Shown: piece after piece, positions 46,444 to 58,332 of the stretch
Layout of the letters: every line of letters begins with the position of its first letter
Position numbering within the stretch: position 1 is the first letter of the stretch
Source: Clonostachys chloroleuca
Taxonomy: Eukaryota; Ascomycota; Sordariomycetes; Hypocreales; Bionectriaceae
DNA: 64,000 nucleotides
Assembly (NCBI GenBank): GCA_037952775.1
Contig: JBANAY010000003.1
Coordinates: 20,460,001 to 20,524,000, forward strand
Direction of reading: 5' to 3'
Notes under the pieces: generated by a model
What the model saw: the letters and a program-made list of their open reading frames with translations, nothing else
What the model was told of the DNA's origin: nothing
Databases searched by the model: none
Translations under genes and position numbers: made by a program

Positions 46444-48130
46444 TTAGGGCGATGCTTTCTGGACAACAATAGCAGGGGTTGTCTGTAGTTGGCCCTGGGA
46501 AGTGGTAAGCTGTCCAAGTAAGAGCTCCGGGGGGATTGTTGTGAGCGGCTTGACGGCTGGCGCTACACCCTCGCCATCACCGCAGCCCGGGCTCTGATTT
46601 TGACAAGGCAGCGATGTCGTAGAGCTGGACTGTGAAGGCGTGGGTTTCCTTGGGATGGTTCCATGGGGAATCTTTGGCGGTACTGGCGGAGCTGGAGGAG
46701 GAGGCGGCGGCTGAGTAGGGACTGGTGGGATCATCGAAGCCTGCTCACCCACAGACGGGTTTGGCCATGTGATGGAAGTTCCTGCTTGTGAATTGACGGA
46801 TACCAGTGACACCGCGGATGACTTGTGGGCAACCGAGTGGCCCGAATACCCCACGCCATCCCCCATGAGTAGAGCAAGTCCGGCCCGGTCTTGCTCGTTG
46901 AGTAAGATGCGTTGCGAAGACTTCTTTCGCTGGCTGTGCCGAACAGCGACCTCTTTCTCCTCGTACACGCTGATTGACGTCGGCCCGAAGAAGCTGCTGT
47001 CTTCGACGACTTGCTTTTCCTCGACAACCGGGGGTGGCTGGATGAACGGTGTGAGGTCCTCCAGCGGCGAGAAGGGCTGCATATCGCTGTCGTCTGTCGG
47101 GTCGAAGGTAATGGAACGGGACGGCCTGACTGGGCGCGTTTCAGATTGGAGAGGAGGCGAGGATGGAGGCTCTGATGTAGGTGTGCTCTTTCTTTCAGGG
47201 CCGTTCGTTGCCGAGGGTGTAGATGCAGATTTTGCTGGTGGGCTAGTTGAAATGTCTCCGGGCAGCTCAACCGGGCCAGAGTCTGTATTCGGCTCTGCGC
47301 TCAGCTCAGCTAGATCCAGGATCGAGCCTTTTCCATATGCGGCGAAGCTGGTCGGAGGACACGATGATACGCTGTCTGTTCGGTGGCCTGAATTGCCGTG
47401 CATCTCTGCCACAGGGAATGTCGACCTTGTAATGGCTGAATACCGTGGTGGTAAGTTTGGTTTCGAATCCGTTACTACGAGGCCAAAGTGTCAGCGGCAA
47501 CAGCTATGAACAATGAAGATTTCTACCAAACTCACATCCAGAATCGCCCATGAGGTCCGCCAGGAGCCCAATATTATCAAACTTGGGCCTGTCCGTCTTG
47601 GAGCTCGTCGTCGAGAAGCTGCGAACCGATCTCGGACCGTCCGACTCCGCGCTCACCACGCTGTCGCGGCTGGACTGCTGGTCTCTCTGCCCGGAAGTCG
47701 GGCTCCGCAGGGCGAGCTGGCGCAGGTGCACCAGCTCGCGGAGGATGGCCGCATGATGCCTCGTGACGACGGCCTCCTGGCTGCGGAACTCTGCCGACTC
47801 GGCGAACTTCCTGGCGCTCCTCTTGCGGAACGCCGACCTGCTCTTGCGGACCTTGTCCAGGCCGCCGTCGACGACCTGGCGGACCTGCCCGAGTGCCTTT
47901 GCCGCGCCCTCCTTCACGCTATCCACTCGTCGCAGCACGATCGGCTGCCGTTCGAGGTCGGCGATGTGCTCGTCTCGGAGGTCGGTCAGGAACTGCAGGT
48001 CCTGCTCGCCGGTTTGTAGGAAATCGAGGAGTCGGACTACTTCGCTGGGGACGTTGGCGAGGTCCTCCTGGCTCGGTGCCGTCAATTGGCCCGGGGCGGG
48101 GAGAGGGGAATCATCTCCTTGAGATGGCAT
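46444..48130 (-). CDS. Proline- and serine-rich protein of unknown function
   Basis: Two exons, 48130-47536 and 47474-46444 (61-base intron), give 541 residues. The N-terminal ~150 residues are mostly helical and charged (EEVVRLLDFL-like and KALGQVRQVVDGGLDKVRKS) and may form a coiled coil. The rest is low complexity, with many S, P and T, a polyproline run PPPPPPAPPVPPKIP near residue 470 and a basic RHSQRKKSSQRILLNE segment. Polyproline of this kind binds SH3 or profilin-type partners, suggesting a scaffold or cell-cortex role, but this is a guess from composition. I do not recognise a named family. The gene faces the F-box gene tail to tail. Confidence 0.8.
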
Positions 48131-49046
48131 CACGGGATTTTGGATGTGGGATAGCACATGGCCTAGCTAGGTCGAAGAATCAGGTCAATAGTAGTTGGAA
48201 GAGGAGCTATCTAGCTGAGGCTTGGGGACGACGTGATAGCGCAGGACGCAGGCTATAGCTAGCCTTGCACGCCCAGTTCATAGCCTGGCTCAATACGATA
48301 CGGAGATGGAGAAACGAGCTTGAGGAGGCTGGAGAAGGCAAACGTGGGCGATCATTATCGAAGCGGGGATGTATGTGCTTGCGCCGCTCAAGAGAGGCAA
48401 ACTGGAGCACAACTGGCGGTTTCAGCTTCTCAGCCACACAGGCTATGTAGCTCCCCATCTTCTGGCAACCCTTGTTCTAGACTTGGATCGGGACGGAGAG
48501 TTGGAGGGTCAAACAATCCCCGATCCCTCCCTAGGCGCGCGCTATCGAGCCTCTAATGGAACAGCCGCTCGGTCCACCGACATGGGTGCGAGGGAAAGGA
48601 TCGCAGCGATCAAGTCCTAGACCTTGTCAGCAGCTAGAGCAAACGGCTTGACTGAAATTGGGCTGGTCTTCTTGTTGTGGTAGGGAGGAAGGCCATTGTC
48701 ATTTGTCATCACGTTCGTGGCTGCAGCTTCAAGCATGTCAACGGCTGAAATAGCACTCCCACACGCATCGATCAGCTGATGTGAGATGTTTACGCCTTTG
48801 CTAGTGGCTCAGAAGCGAAAGAATCCCACAGCCTTATGGGCAGGTAGAACAGGGGGATCCAGCATCATGGAAAGGAGGTGGAGGTTGATGTCATTTTACG
48901 GAAAAGAACTGCTGCACATCAAGTCTTATGTATTATCATTATTTGCCTTAGCTCCTCCAATACAGCAAGATCAGCGGCACAGCTCCCCAAAGTCCCAAAA
49001 CTCCCCCTGCTGCCGGGCTCCTTCTTGTCTCCTCACGCAATCACAA
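48131..49046. other. Intergenic region
   Basis: About 900 bases between two minus-strand genes. Three overlapping plus-strand ORFs at 48265-48620 have no motif. It includes the promoter of the proline-rich gene. Confidence 0.5.
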
Positions 49047-50268
49047 TCACAGCTGGACAGTAGTCGGTGGCACAACAACCTTGGGCGTCTTGTAGGGCAC
49101 GCCGGTACGCTGGCCCAGCTTCTCCAGCCCGGCGCAGACCACCACGCTGCCCCTGTCGGCCTCGTGCACGAACCGCCAGTCGCTGGGGTGCGAGAAGAGA
49201 ACGTAGCCCAGCTTGGTGCACTCGATGATGACGAGCTGCAGGTGCTCCCGCTGGCCGCTGGCGTCCGAGGACGAGACGAAGCTGTCCAGGAAGGTGTTGA
49301 GGGCGCTGGTCAGGGCCTGGGCCTGGCTGGACACGACTGTCTCAGACACGGGCAGAGAAGTCCGCTGGCTGGGGTCCGGGTGCAGCAGAAATGCGGAGAG
49401 CCTGCGCCAATTTGAGAGTGCATGTGTGGTGGCTATTTCGGTGGTCAGCATAAAAGTTGACATATGAGTTGTGCGGCTGGACGCTCGCTTACCTCGTTTT
49501 GTGTTCTCGCTCTGGCGGTCCGTGGCAGGCATGGTCTGAAGAAAGGCTGCGACGGGGACGGGGAGCATGGAAAGAGAGCTCCGGGAGTGGATGTCGATGC
49601 TCTTGAACACCACAGTTGAGATGACATGTCGTAGGGCGGTCTGGCGGGTTTTGGGCTCGAGAGCGAGCGCGGCGATGGCATCAGGATCGTGGTGTGCACT
49701 CTTCACAAACCCAAGGGCCTGGAGCTGCCGTGATAGGTCATTCACATCGGCCTGGATAGGTCGGGGGTCGTAGTTGTCTTCCACGTGCTGGTGAATGAGG
49801 TCAGACAAGGCCTGGAGCTCGTTCACGATCTCATCGTCTGGTGCACCGTCAAGGAGGAACTGATCGAGTTGAACATCGGTACTGGCGGCGGCCCCATTCG
49901 TCTCGGGAACCGGAGAGTATGACTTGCGATCTGATGCACGAGCTGCTGATATGCTTCGGGCTTGTGGCACTGGGGCAGACTGCTTGTTGCGACGTCGGAG
50001 GAAGACGAAGGCGACGAGGAATCCGACGACGAGGCCCGCGATCAAGGCTCCCACTGATGCTCCAGCTATCGCGCCTACAGAAATGTTGGTCCCAGACGGA
50101 CTTGATGCTGAGGCTGACTCTGATGCCGTCGCAGGGCTCGTCGTTGGGCTTGATTGACCAGTCGCAACGGCCTGGGAGACGCTCTATGAAACCTGTTAGG
50201 ATGCTCATCCATCAACAAAAGTGTAGAGGCCGCAATCAACTTACACTGCTCGCTACGTCCTGAGACAT
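49047..50268 (-). CDS. Single-span membrane protein with Ser/Thr-rich N-terminus
   Basis: Three exons, 50268-50245 (8 codons), 50183-49493 and 49432-49047, give 366 residues. After the short start MSQDVASS there is a serine/threonine-rich stretch and one membrane helix, IAGASVGALIAGLVVGFLVA, followed by the basic stop-transfer RRRNK. This is the layout of fungal Mid2/WSC-like surface sensors, although no signal peptide is seen and the outer part is only about 40 residues. The inner part is a predicted helical domain of ~290 residues (for example QALTSALNTFLDSFVSSSDA and LVIIECTKLGYVLFSHPSDW) that I cannot name; it resembles domains found in fungal-only membrane proteins. The last intron joins TKR to ATTHALSNW. 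Confidence 0.8.
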
Positions 50269-50769
50269 TGTAAGAGAATCAGCCGATGCTATGAGATCGG
50301 ATGCGAGGGAAGCTTCAGCAAACTATCTTAGCTTATAGGAGAAGAAAAGGCTGCTGGCCAAAGGAGCAGACGAAGAGTTTGACGCCACCTGGCGATCAGA
50401 CTCTGGCCTAGAGACTAGTTATTAGGAGCTAGACAGCGCCGGTCAAATGTGCACTTTTAATAGAAATGAGAACATGGTGGCGGTGCATAAGCGTGGATCT
50501 CTGTTCATTACCGAACCCTGAAGCGACGATTTGGCCTGCAGAGGGGCTGCCTTGGCTGCCTTCTGGCGCAGCAGGACGATGATCAAACCCCTGGGCCGTC
50601 ATCTTGATCCCTGTGAGCTTTCGATATTTATTTGACCTCTGGAGGTTTTGCCCACTTACCCAAGCCACGGATGAGGTGTCCCGCCTGACCTTCTGATGCT
50701 CGTTACCTCTCATGTTGGGTCACTCATAGAATACTAATACGGATCTACGACTGATCAGCAAGGGTAAAC

Positions 50770-52851
50770 ATGGCAGCAGAAACCCCAGACGTAATCGTGT
50801 CCATCGATCTGGGCACGACATTCACCGGTAGGTTTGCCTGCCCTATTACCGTAAAATAAAGCCCAATCCAACCAAAAAAATTCTTCCCAGGCGTGGCATG
50901 GATGACACCACAGAGGCCAATCCAGGTCATCAACGACTGGCCGGGCAGTGGTGACCGAGGAGAGCGCAAAGTGCCGACGACATTGGTGTACAACGCCGAC
51001 GGCACGCTCTCGACGTGGGGTTTCGCCTGCGCGGACGACGATGATCCAACGCACGGCAAGACCCGCCGGGAGTTCTTCAAGATCTTCCTAGACGAGGACA
51101 CGCTCGAGGCAGCGCAGCAGCAGGGCCTCTCGAGCGTGCCACGGACCACGGCCGAGGCGCGGGGGTTCCTGACGGACTACCTGAAGCAAGTCTACAGCCA
51201 CATCAAGGAGAGCATCGAGACGCAGCTAGGCAGGCGGCAGCAAGCCGGGGGTGGGAATCCATGTCCGTCTCATTCCTGTTCAGCGTGCCCACGACGTGGA
51301 CCAAGATGGGCGTCATCAACACCTTCAAGAGCATCGTCCGGGATGCGGGCTACGGGACTGAAGGGCCGCGGCACGTCGCGCAGGTCGATCTGACCGAGGC
51401 CGAGGCCGCGTCTATTGCGACGCTGAAGACGAGCGCCATCGAGTTCCAGCCGGGGAATCTCTTCCTCACTGTGGACGCTGGAGGCGGCACCACTGACCTG
51501 GCGCTGATGCGTGTGACGTCCGGGGATAGCGTGTTCCCGCAAATGTCGCAGGTAGCTGCCGTCCAGGGCATCGGTATTGGGTCTTCTCTCATCGACAGGG
51601 CGTTTGTGAGGCTGGTGAGCCAGCGACTCGCGGCGTATCCTGAGGTCCAGAGCTCTCTGCCGGGTGACTGCCCTGCGAGGATGGCGAGGAGCCACCATTT
51701 CAAGACCGTCAAGCACAAGTTTGGCGAGAAGGTTTACATGCAGCAGGTGTTTAAGATACAGATGGAAGGCGTTTCTTTCGATTTCAGCCATCCTGGTGCT
51801 GGAATTGAGGCGGGCCGGATGCTGTTTACGAAGTAAGTAACCCAAGGCTTCTGATCTTGCCACTCGGCATGCATGAAATAGATTATAAGACTAATGGTAA
51901 CTAGGGAGGAGATCCAATCATTATTTGATGCTCAGATAGATGGAATAATGCGGAGAATCAGGGAGCAGCTCGACTGGATAAGCGAGGCCGGATTGCAAGA
52001 GCACGTGGTAAGTCGGCGTGCTCAATGACTTTGCTGGGTGCCTAGCTATTCTAACTAAACTACAGGAATACCTGATCCTCGCAGGTGGCCTAGGGAGCTC
52101 GGCGTATATTCGAGAAGAAATCCAGCGCCAATTAGACTTGCAGCAACATCCCAACGCCGGAGCCGTGGTCATCGTTCCATGCCAAGAGCCACAGCTCGTC
52201 GTCGTGCGTGGTCTCCTGCTGGAGCAGCAGCAAAAGATCGCCACTGGCGCTCCAGCGGGAGTACTGACGAGTCGGATAGCTCGCGCGAGCTATGGCGTCG
52301 TCATCAAAGTCCCCTTCTCGGCAACATACCACGATGAGGAGGATGCCTCGCCGGATCCATATGACCCCAGGCAGATTTGGGCACTTCGACAGATCCAATG
52401 GCTCATTCGCAAGGTAAATCACCTGCCGATTCCAAGAATAGCCATAGCTCATCAGCTAACTTTTATTCTCAACATACAGGGAGACACCGTTCAGCCAAAC
52501 TCGGCGTTCACAAAGACGTTTGAGATCCGGTTAGGTAGCGACGAGACGACGAGATCTTGGGACTCTTCATTCATCACCTCCAGCCTCCCAGTAGACAAGC
52601 TTCCCACTGCACTGAGACAACCTGGCGCGGAGAAGCTTTGTGCTGTCAAGAGCGATTTGACGGGAGTCCAGCAGCATGAGCTAGTGCTCAAGCAGAAGAG
52701 GGGGACGTGCTTCAAGAAGGGGTACAAGTATTACATTTGTCAATTCGACATCAAGGTCATCGTAGGCCCCGCCGACTTGCGGTTTGAGCTCTGGTTTGGC
52801 GGCACTAAGTTCTCGGGGAACCACGACCCCATCTCGGTGAGCTGGGAGTAA
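50770..52851 (+). CDS. Hsp70-like ATPase of the HSPA12 type, with one frameshift
   Basis: Five exons, 50770-50827, 50891-51832, 51905-52007, 52066-52413 and 52480-52851, sum to 1823 bases, one short of 608 codons. The actin/Hsp70 nucleotide-binding motifs are clear: VIVSIDLGTTFTGVAW (phosphate 1, joined across intron 1), FLTVDAGGGTTDLALM (phosphate 2) and EYLILAGGLGSSAYI (adenosine). The C-terminal ~200 residues differ from the substrate domain of true Hsp70, as in HSPA12-like proteins, which are abundant and poorly understood in fungi. The frame changes in the G run at 51247-51251, between RRQQAG and MSVSFLFSVPTTW. A missing G would restore it. Intron 4 (66 bases) has no stop and keeps frame, so retention would add 22 residues. 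The gene stands alone on the plus strand. Confidence 0.85.
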
Positions 52852-55800
52852 TGGTTTAAGTATTATTGATGCCAAACACATACGCCGGGGTGATATAGCA
52901 GATGTCGGAGTAAGGAGCATTATACGCAGTTTCTCCTTTCTTCTGTATAGAGAATATTGAAGTTAATAAGCTACGGCTTATAGTATTTGGAAAAGTTACT
53001 GTCAAATATTTATCACATTACAGACTCTCGATAATTAATTTCTACAACAATCAGCGAACCTGTCATCTGGCCTAGCAACGGAATAACTCCTAGATTATAA
53101 GCTAGGTACCTCCCGTATTACATTTAACAGTACTTGCCTGACCCTTGGGCACCTTCCCCTCGGCTGCTATTCTGACCCTCTTGAAGACTTCGCCGTTACT
53201 GACGATGGATATCCCAAAGCTTTGCCGTCCCTCACCCCCACCTCCAACAAACCATCAACGTTCGAGTAACTCATGCGCGTGGCAATACCCGTAGCGCCCC
53301 TGTTCAAGGCCAACAGCGAGGCGGCTATGATTTATCATTTTCAATCGGCATCTTCATCTGGAGTCGGGCTATGTGTGTCGTTCTGCTACCAATCTTTCGT
53401 TGAATTTCATCTGATATAGAGACTAAATCCTCCCAAAGTGCCAAACCTACCAGAAAATTGGCCATTACAAGTGAGCAAGTTCCTCCGCCGTCAATTCTCC
53501 CCAACTACTGCAGCTTCCCGAGTAACAAACAAGTTATATGATTGCAAGTTGGCGTTCAGCCAACAGGTCGACAAGAAACCGCCGCGAATAAGCTGCCGGA
53601 TAGTAGAGCTACATAGAAAAGGTCTGATAGTGTGGGCAATTGACAAAGGTTTCTTAACAGCAGCTAGAGAGATACTCATATCTCCATAAATATACTATTT
53701 CGGCGCCATAATTGGGAACGAGCTATCATAGGTAAGCTTGTTATATGGGTTGCTGGACTTAGATGGGGCAAATTGAAACAAAATTAGAAGGTTACTTTGA
53801 TGGTTCAATTTGGGATCAACAACTGGCCCGTGGAATTAGAAAAGACTCCAAGCTCAGGAAATTTAATCTACTTCCCCAGCGTGCTCGCTCACCACAGGGC
53901 AAAACGCGTGCAATATACCCGAGATATTTAAGCATCCCAGAATTAAGTCATCTAAATGAGTAGAGCGAAGTCTTGGTGGGCGAATTTGTAGCAACAACTA
54001 CAGAGACAGTCGTTGAGGCGTCGTAGCAATTTCCCTAGGCTCATTCCGAGTGCATGTACTTCGACTTTAAAGATCTAGAGAAACTGACAACACGAGATGG
54101 TTCAAAAATTTTGACGGGGGGGCCTTAATGGACTAGGGTTGCTGGTTTACCACACTCGACGGATTTCCCAACGACCTAGGGTGTGATCAAAAGATGGCAG
54201 CCAGTGACCAAATGTTGGGCCGTAAGAGGTGGGATTCCAATAGCCCAAACAGCCAGTCGTGAATTATCCGTTATTGAGATTGGGAAACGGTATTTGACGG
54301 TGGCTGGGAGCTAGATATATATAGTCCATTCGACTGACTTACCCGTCTTTCTACCGCGTATTCCTACGTCCAGGCTTGGAACGCGATAAAAAAATTAAGG
54401 AAAGAGAGCGTGCGCTGAGTGAAGAATTTGAACTAACTATGATCATTGTATTTCTGTGCTGTTGAAAAGTAGAGCGGAGTGATGAAAACTGGTGGAAAGA
54501 GTGCCTTCACTTGTATTTGAGACGGATGTAGGAGAAAGAAAACAAAACTTTTGAAAAAGCTGAGAGGTGAAAATATCACCCTCGAACTTGAAACTGTCCG
54601 AAATGATTGGGTCTGCCCCTCGAATATTTAGGTCGGATCTTAGGTTGAGTATTTAATATAAAGTTTTATTACTTCAAAGGTCATTAAGTATAGCTTTGGT
54701 ATCCGTATACCAGCGGGACTGGAATAGCCAGGATAGAAATTAGTAACTTTTTATTGGGATAGGTAAGATATCCATGCGGCATATCCTTCACTGTAGTGAT
54801 GATGGGACACCTTTGTATTTGTGGACAGATGTGAACTGGCAGATTCATGGATTGGTCACTCGAGAGTAGCGAAAAGCCTCCTATTCAATAGCGGGCCAAT
54901 TCACGAAAGGTGCGGTTAGTCTTCTGCGAAAATAAACTTGAGTTCATGAGGGACTTTATGCGGAGGGTGAGGGAAATCGAACAATTCAATTTGTTCACGT
55001 TGGCACCAGTTGAATAATGCTCCCCTTTATGCAGGTACTCCCGTTGCCTATCATGATGACGGTTGTCTCGAAGAGACAGCTTCTCCATTTCAAAATCGTC
55101 TTTGTACGCGTAACGACTAGACCCATCGCATGCTCAACCAACCTTCCATTGCAACCTTCCAACAGCTAGCTCTTCTTTCTTATTATCATCGCATTCGTTC
55201 AATTGCTGTTGTTTGCTTTGCTTCGTACAGCTGTGTTCTTGTCAAACCACTGATCAGTCTGGAAGACTGAAAAGACCGACAGATCAGATTTCGTCCAGCT
55301 GGAAGATTGTCAGGTTGCTTGCGAGATTCGAACACCACATCACCAAATTCTGCATTCCGTCTATCCGTCCTTTCTCATTCTCTCGTTTAACGGATTCCTC
55401 CTCTTCCTGACGTGTTTCTGCGTATCAGAAATACTGTTTTTTTTTTTTTTTTTTAACCTACCTGCGCATCCGTCGCGCCGATCTGTTGCACACTTGGTGA
55501 TTCCATCACCATATGCTAGAATACTCGCCGTAGTGCTCAGAGGGTACAATTCCCTGCCACTTCTGCTCGCGTTTTGACAAATCGGCTCGGCTTTTCTCCT
55601 GATTTACAATTTGCAAATGGTATAGTATACGGGTAGAGGGAGGACTTTGAAAACAACTTCCTTGTATGCGCCATGCAAGAAGCCCAAAAGTGGATATAGA
55701 TACTGCATTGTAGATGTCCAGACGCAGCAAAAGCCACCCCGCAGCTATCCCCTTGCCTTTACTGATGCTCGAGGCACCATGTTCTCAAGAGGACTGTTGT

Positions 55801-56007
55801 TGTTGGTTCGAGGAGGAGTTTTTCGAAGATTCACCTTTAGCCTTGCTGGCACTGGCCTGGTTTGACGCCCGCCAGTCCGCAACAAACTTAGGTCCAGCCA
55901 ATAGGCGGTTTCCTCCCCGATTTCTTCCTTCGTAGCTGGTGTCACCTTCATAGGGTTCAAGAAAGAATGCCCAGTACTTACTTATACAGGGTTAATATGC
56001 AGCACTT
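52852..56007. other. Long gene-poor region
   Basis: About 3.2 kb, AT-rich in parts. Short open stretches with some protein character occur (53438-53689 plus; 53080-53340 minus), but they cannot be joined into a gene. A run of 18 T at 55437-55454 is the main low-complexity feature. Confidence 0.5.
55437..55454. repeat. Poly-T tract
   Basis: Eighteen T in a row. It may be the mark of an old retroposed poly-A end, or simple slippage. No target-site duplication was found by eye. Confidence 0.8.
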
Positions 56008-56712
56008 GTGCAGGATGGATACGCAGTCAGAGGTCCTATGGGAGAGGTCGTAAAAGCTGGCTTCGATAATAGAGCTATACTTGTAAACCCAAGAATACTT
56101 ATATACCTATGCGTGAAGGGAACTAGTATAGAAACTAAATCTTTCTTCAGTCTTTATCTTAACAGGATATCAGAGTCGATTGGCCACCCTGTTCCTGACA
56201 ATACCCGTCGATTAACTCCAAAAGAAGGGACATCTTCAACCAGCGCTGGCACCTCCCCGTGCCATATCGAATTCCCCTTTGACCTACGAGATCCCAGTAT
56301 CAAACCCGAGGGCCACATACTCCAAGCTCTACTCGCTATTTCCCCTGGTACTGCAAATATCGCTATAAGCCCCCGCCAGGGATATATTAACATTACAGTC
56401 GAGTTACTCCCATTAGTAAAACTGCCGCTTACCATTGCGGGTCTACCTATTACTATTGGCGAGAGTAAAGGTTCCCTGGGCTGGGGGAAGGGCCCAATGT
56501 TTCCTATATCAACAATGGGCAACTTTAAAATACGAATTTGCCAAGACTTTGTCGAAGCCCCTGATGACGGGGTTTATGTGAGATTCGCGCGCGAGATACG
56601 CAAGGGAACGCGTCTGCTGTTGCGCGGTGATGCCCTGGACTGGAAGAAGGCACTCGTCACGGTTTCGTATGGACATGAGCAAAGCACAACTGCCAGGCCC
56701 CCTAAGATTTGA
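56008..56712 (+). CDS. Hypothetical ORF with ATA-rich codon use
   Basis: A 234-codon open frame with no recognised domain. Runs such as AITVELLP-like beta strands and FAREIRKGTRLLLRGD look protein-like. The codon choice is unusual: ATA, CTA and GTA are frequent, whereas the neighbouring real genes avoid them. A CAG just before GATGG at the start could be an acceptor of an upstream intron, but no convincing first exon was found. It may be a decayed or foreign gene, or chance. Confidence 0.3.
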   Translation: MQDGYAVRGPMGEVVKAGFDNRAILVNPRILIYLCVKGTSIETKSFFSLYLNRISESIGHPVPDNTRRLTPKEGTSSTSAGTSPCHIEFPFDLRDPSIKPEGHILQALLAISPGTANIAISPRQGYINITVELLPLVKLPLTIAGLPITIGESKGSLGWGKGPMFPISTMGNFKIRICQDFVEAPDDGVYVRFAREIRKGTRLLLRGDALDWKKALVTVSYGHEQSTTARPPKI

Positions 56713-57699
56713 CAGGGCGGCCTATTAGAGAGACGAATCAGCTCGAAGCTTTGCTATAGTCGTGATTCGGTATGCCAAGATTCTGTATGCCACAAGTATC
56801 GAACCACAGTTATTATACGTTTACAGCCTGCATGTACCTTCTCTATTAATATCATGGCCTGTTAGGTAGTTGAGTTTTGAATAGACAATGAGAATACCAA
56901 TTTATCGAGTAACTCTTAGGCAGGATCATGAATTAGTCCACAATAGGAAGAATTATCATTATTGGCTGCCACAATAATTCTGTCGAGGTGAGTTATGCTT
57001 GAAGTCTGTGTTTTCCTGATAGCTACTTGCTTCGGCTACATGGGGTTACGTGGTGCCACGTAAAACAGTTGACGTAAATTTGGGCAACATCGAGTCGGAC
57101 CTTGACAGATACTGCGTAAGGTTAACCCGTTTGAACAGCTTCAGTAGAGGAGGATAGTCAAAGAGTGGGACCATCGATTCGCCAAATGCACAAACATACG
57201 TGTCGAGCGATTAAAGAAAGAAAACAATCTAGAATGAGAACTCCTCCTTCTTCCAGCAAAAGGGCTATTTTCGCATCTGGGAGCCCTCCCGGGAGGGGTT
57301 AGGCTTGAGAGTCGGGAGTCACCGGCCCGGAATGGCCTGTTTTTTACTTCAATTGAAACGATGGCGATGCAACATCAATGCGACGTCGCCAGAATGATAC
57401 AGTGCAGCCTAGCATTGCAATGGTCCAATGCAACAGTGGAGGTACGGCGCGCGTAAACACAACACGAGGTAGGTAGTGTAAGCGACATGGCAAAATAACA
57501 GTCATGCAGCACGGAGGGGTAAATCACGATAGCCATGGAACAACAATATGACGGAAAAAGTAAAGCCGTCTAGGCCCCAATCTAGTATTGTATATACCCG
57601 TCTTATTTACAAAAGATGATCTCATCAAACGAAAATGCAAAACAAAAAACACCAAGCCCATTAAGTCGTTAAAACGAAGATACCGTTCGAGCGGTCTGT
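56713..57699. other. Intergenic region
   Basis: About 1 kb with no gene seen; it includes the 3' side of the small membrane protein gene. Confidence 0.5.
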
Positions 57700-58041
57700 T
57701 TAGGACGACGCGGACGGTCCGCCGTTGAAGCGGTCGATGCTCTTGCGGATGCCCCTGTCGACGCTCTTGGCCATCTGCTCGAGATGGAGGCGCTCGGGGA
57801 TGCGCTGGGCGGCGCGGGCGATGGGGGGCTCGATGCGCTGGACGCCTCGCTCCATGGGAGGGGCGAAATAGCTGACGTTGCGCTCCCAGCGAGGAGCCCA
57901 CTTGTTGGTCTGCTTGGAGAGGCGGTCCTCGGTGCCGGGCATGAGGAACCAGAAGGGAGCGAGGACGCCGACGCCTGCGGCGCCCATGCAGAGGACCTCT
58001 GAGGTCTTGGCTGCGGGGAGACGAGGGACGCGGGGAGACAT
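57700..58041 (-). CDS. Small conserved membrane protein (113 residues), probably mitochondrial
   Basis: A single coding exon. The N-terminus MSPRVPRLPAAKTS is basic and lacks acidic residues, and is followed by one hydrophobic segment (VLCMGAAGVGVLAPFWFLMP). The rest is an amphipathic tail with repeated IEPPIARAAQRIPERLHLEQ-type helices. Short single-span proteins with this layout are common among accessory subunits of the inner mitochondrial membrane. I recall close relatives across Aspergillus labelled hypothetical, but cannot name a function. A spliced 5' leader and a TATA box are visible upstream, supporting a real, well-expressed gene. Confidence 0.78.
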   Translation of the reverse strand: MSPRVPRLPAAKTSEVLCMGAAGVGVLAPFWFLMPGTEDRLSKQTNKWAPRWERNVSYFAPPMERGVQRIEPPIARAAQRIPERLHLEQMAKSVDRGIRKSIDRFNGGPSASS

Positions 58042-58090
58042 CTTGTGGTTGTAGTAAGGGCGGGAATGTACTGTAGAGACGTAAGAGTGC

Positions 58091-58161
58091 CTAAAAGAGA
58101 CGGGCAGGTTAGCTCAAGTTTTGATGACGGTGATGATGAGGGTGACGGTGAGAAAACATAC
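58091..58161 (-). other. 5' UTR intron of the small membrane protein gene
   Basis: On the minus strand a GTATGT donor, a GCTAACC branch point and a pyrimidine-rich CTTTTAG acceptor bound 71 bases, ending about 50 bases before the ATG. Confidence 0.65.
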
Positions 58162-58324
58162 AGAGAACGACTCAAGCGTCGTATGAAGGATAGATTGTCT
58201 TGAAGAAAGTCTCGATAGACAGAGTGAGGATGAAGAACGTATGTCAGGATTGGAAGATGAAGGTAGGATAGGTAGAGGTAGATGATGACAAGAGATGAAT
58301 GAGTCTGAAAGAGGGGTCACGCGT

Positions 58325-58332
58325 CCTTATAT
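58325..58332 (-). promoter_or_regulatory. TATA box of the small membrane protein gene
   Basis: ATATAAGG on the minus strand, about 165 bases before the 5' UTR intron donor. Confidence 0.5.

Noticed and set aside
47513..48258. Plus-strand ORFs opposite the proline-rich protein
   Set aside because: They are shadows in GC-rich coding DNA; the minus-strand model has a proper intron and codon structure.
49841..50263. Plus-strand ORF opposite the single-span membrane protein
   Set aside because: It is antisense to coding exons with consistent splice phases and shows no domain.
53080..53340. Minus-strand peptide with SNVDGLLEVGVRDG and a shifted continuation as a gene fragment
   Set aside because: Only about 60 codons across two frames, with no recognised family and no supporting neighbours.
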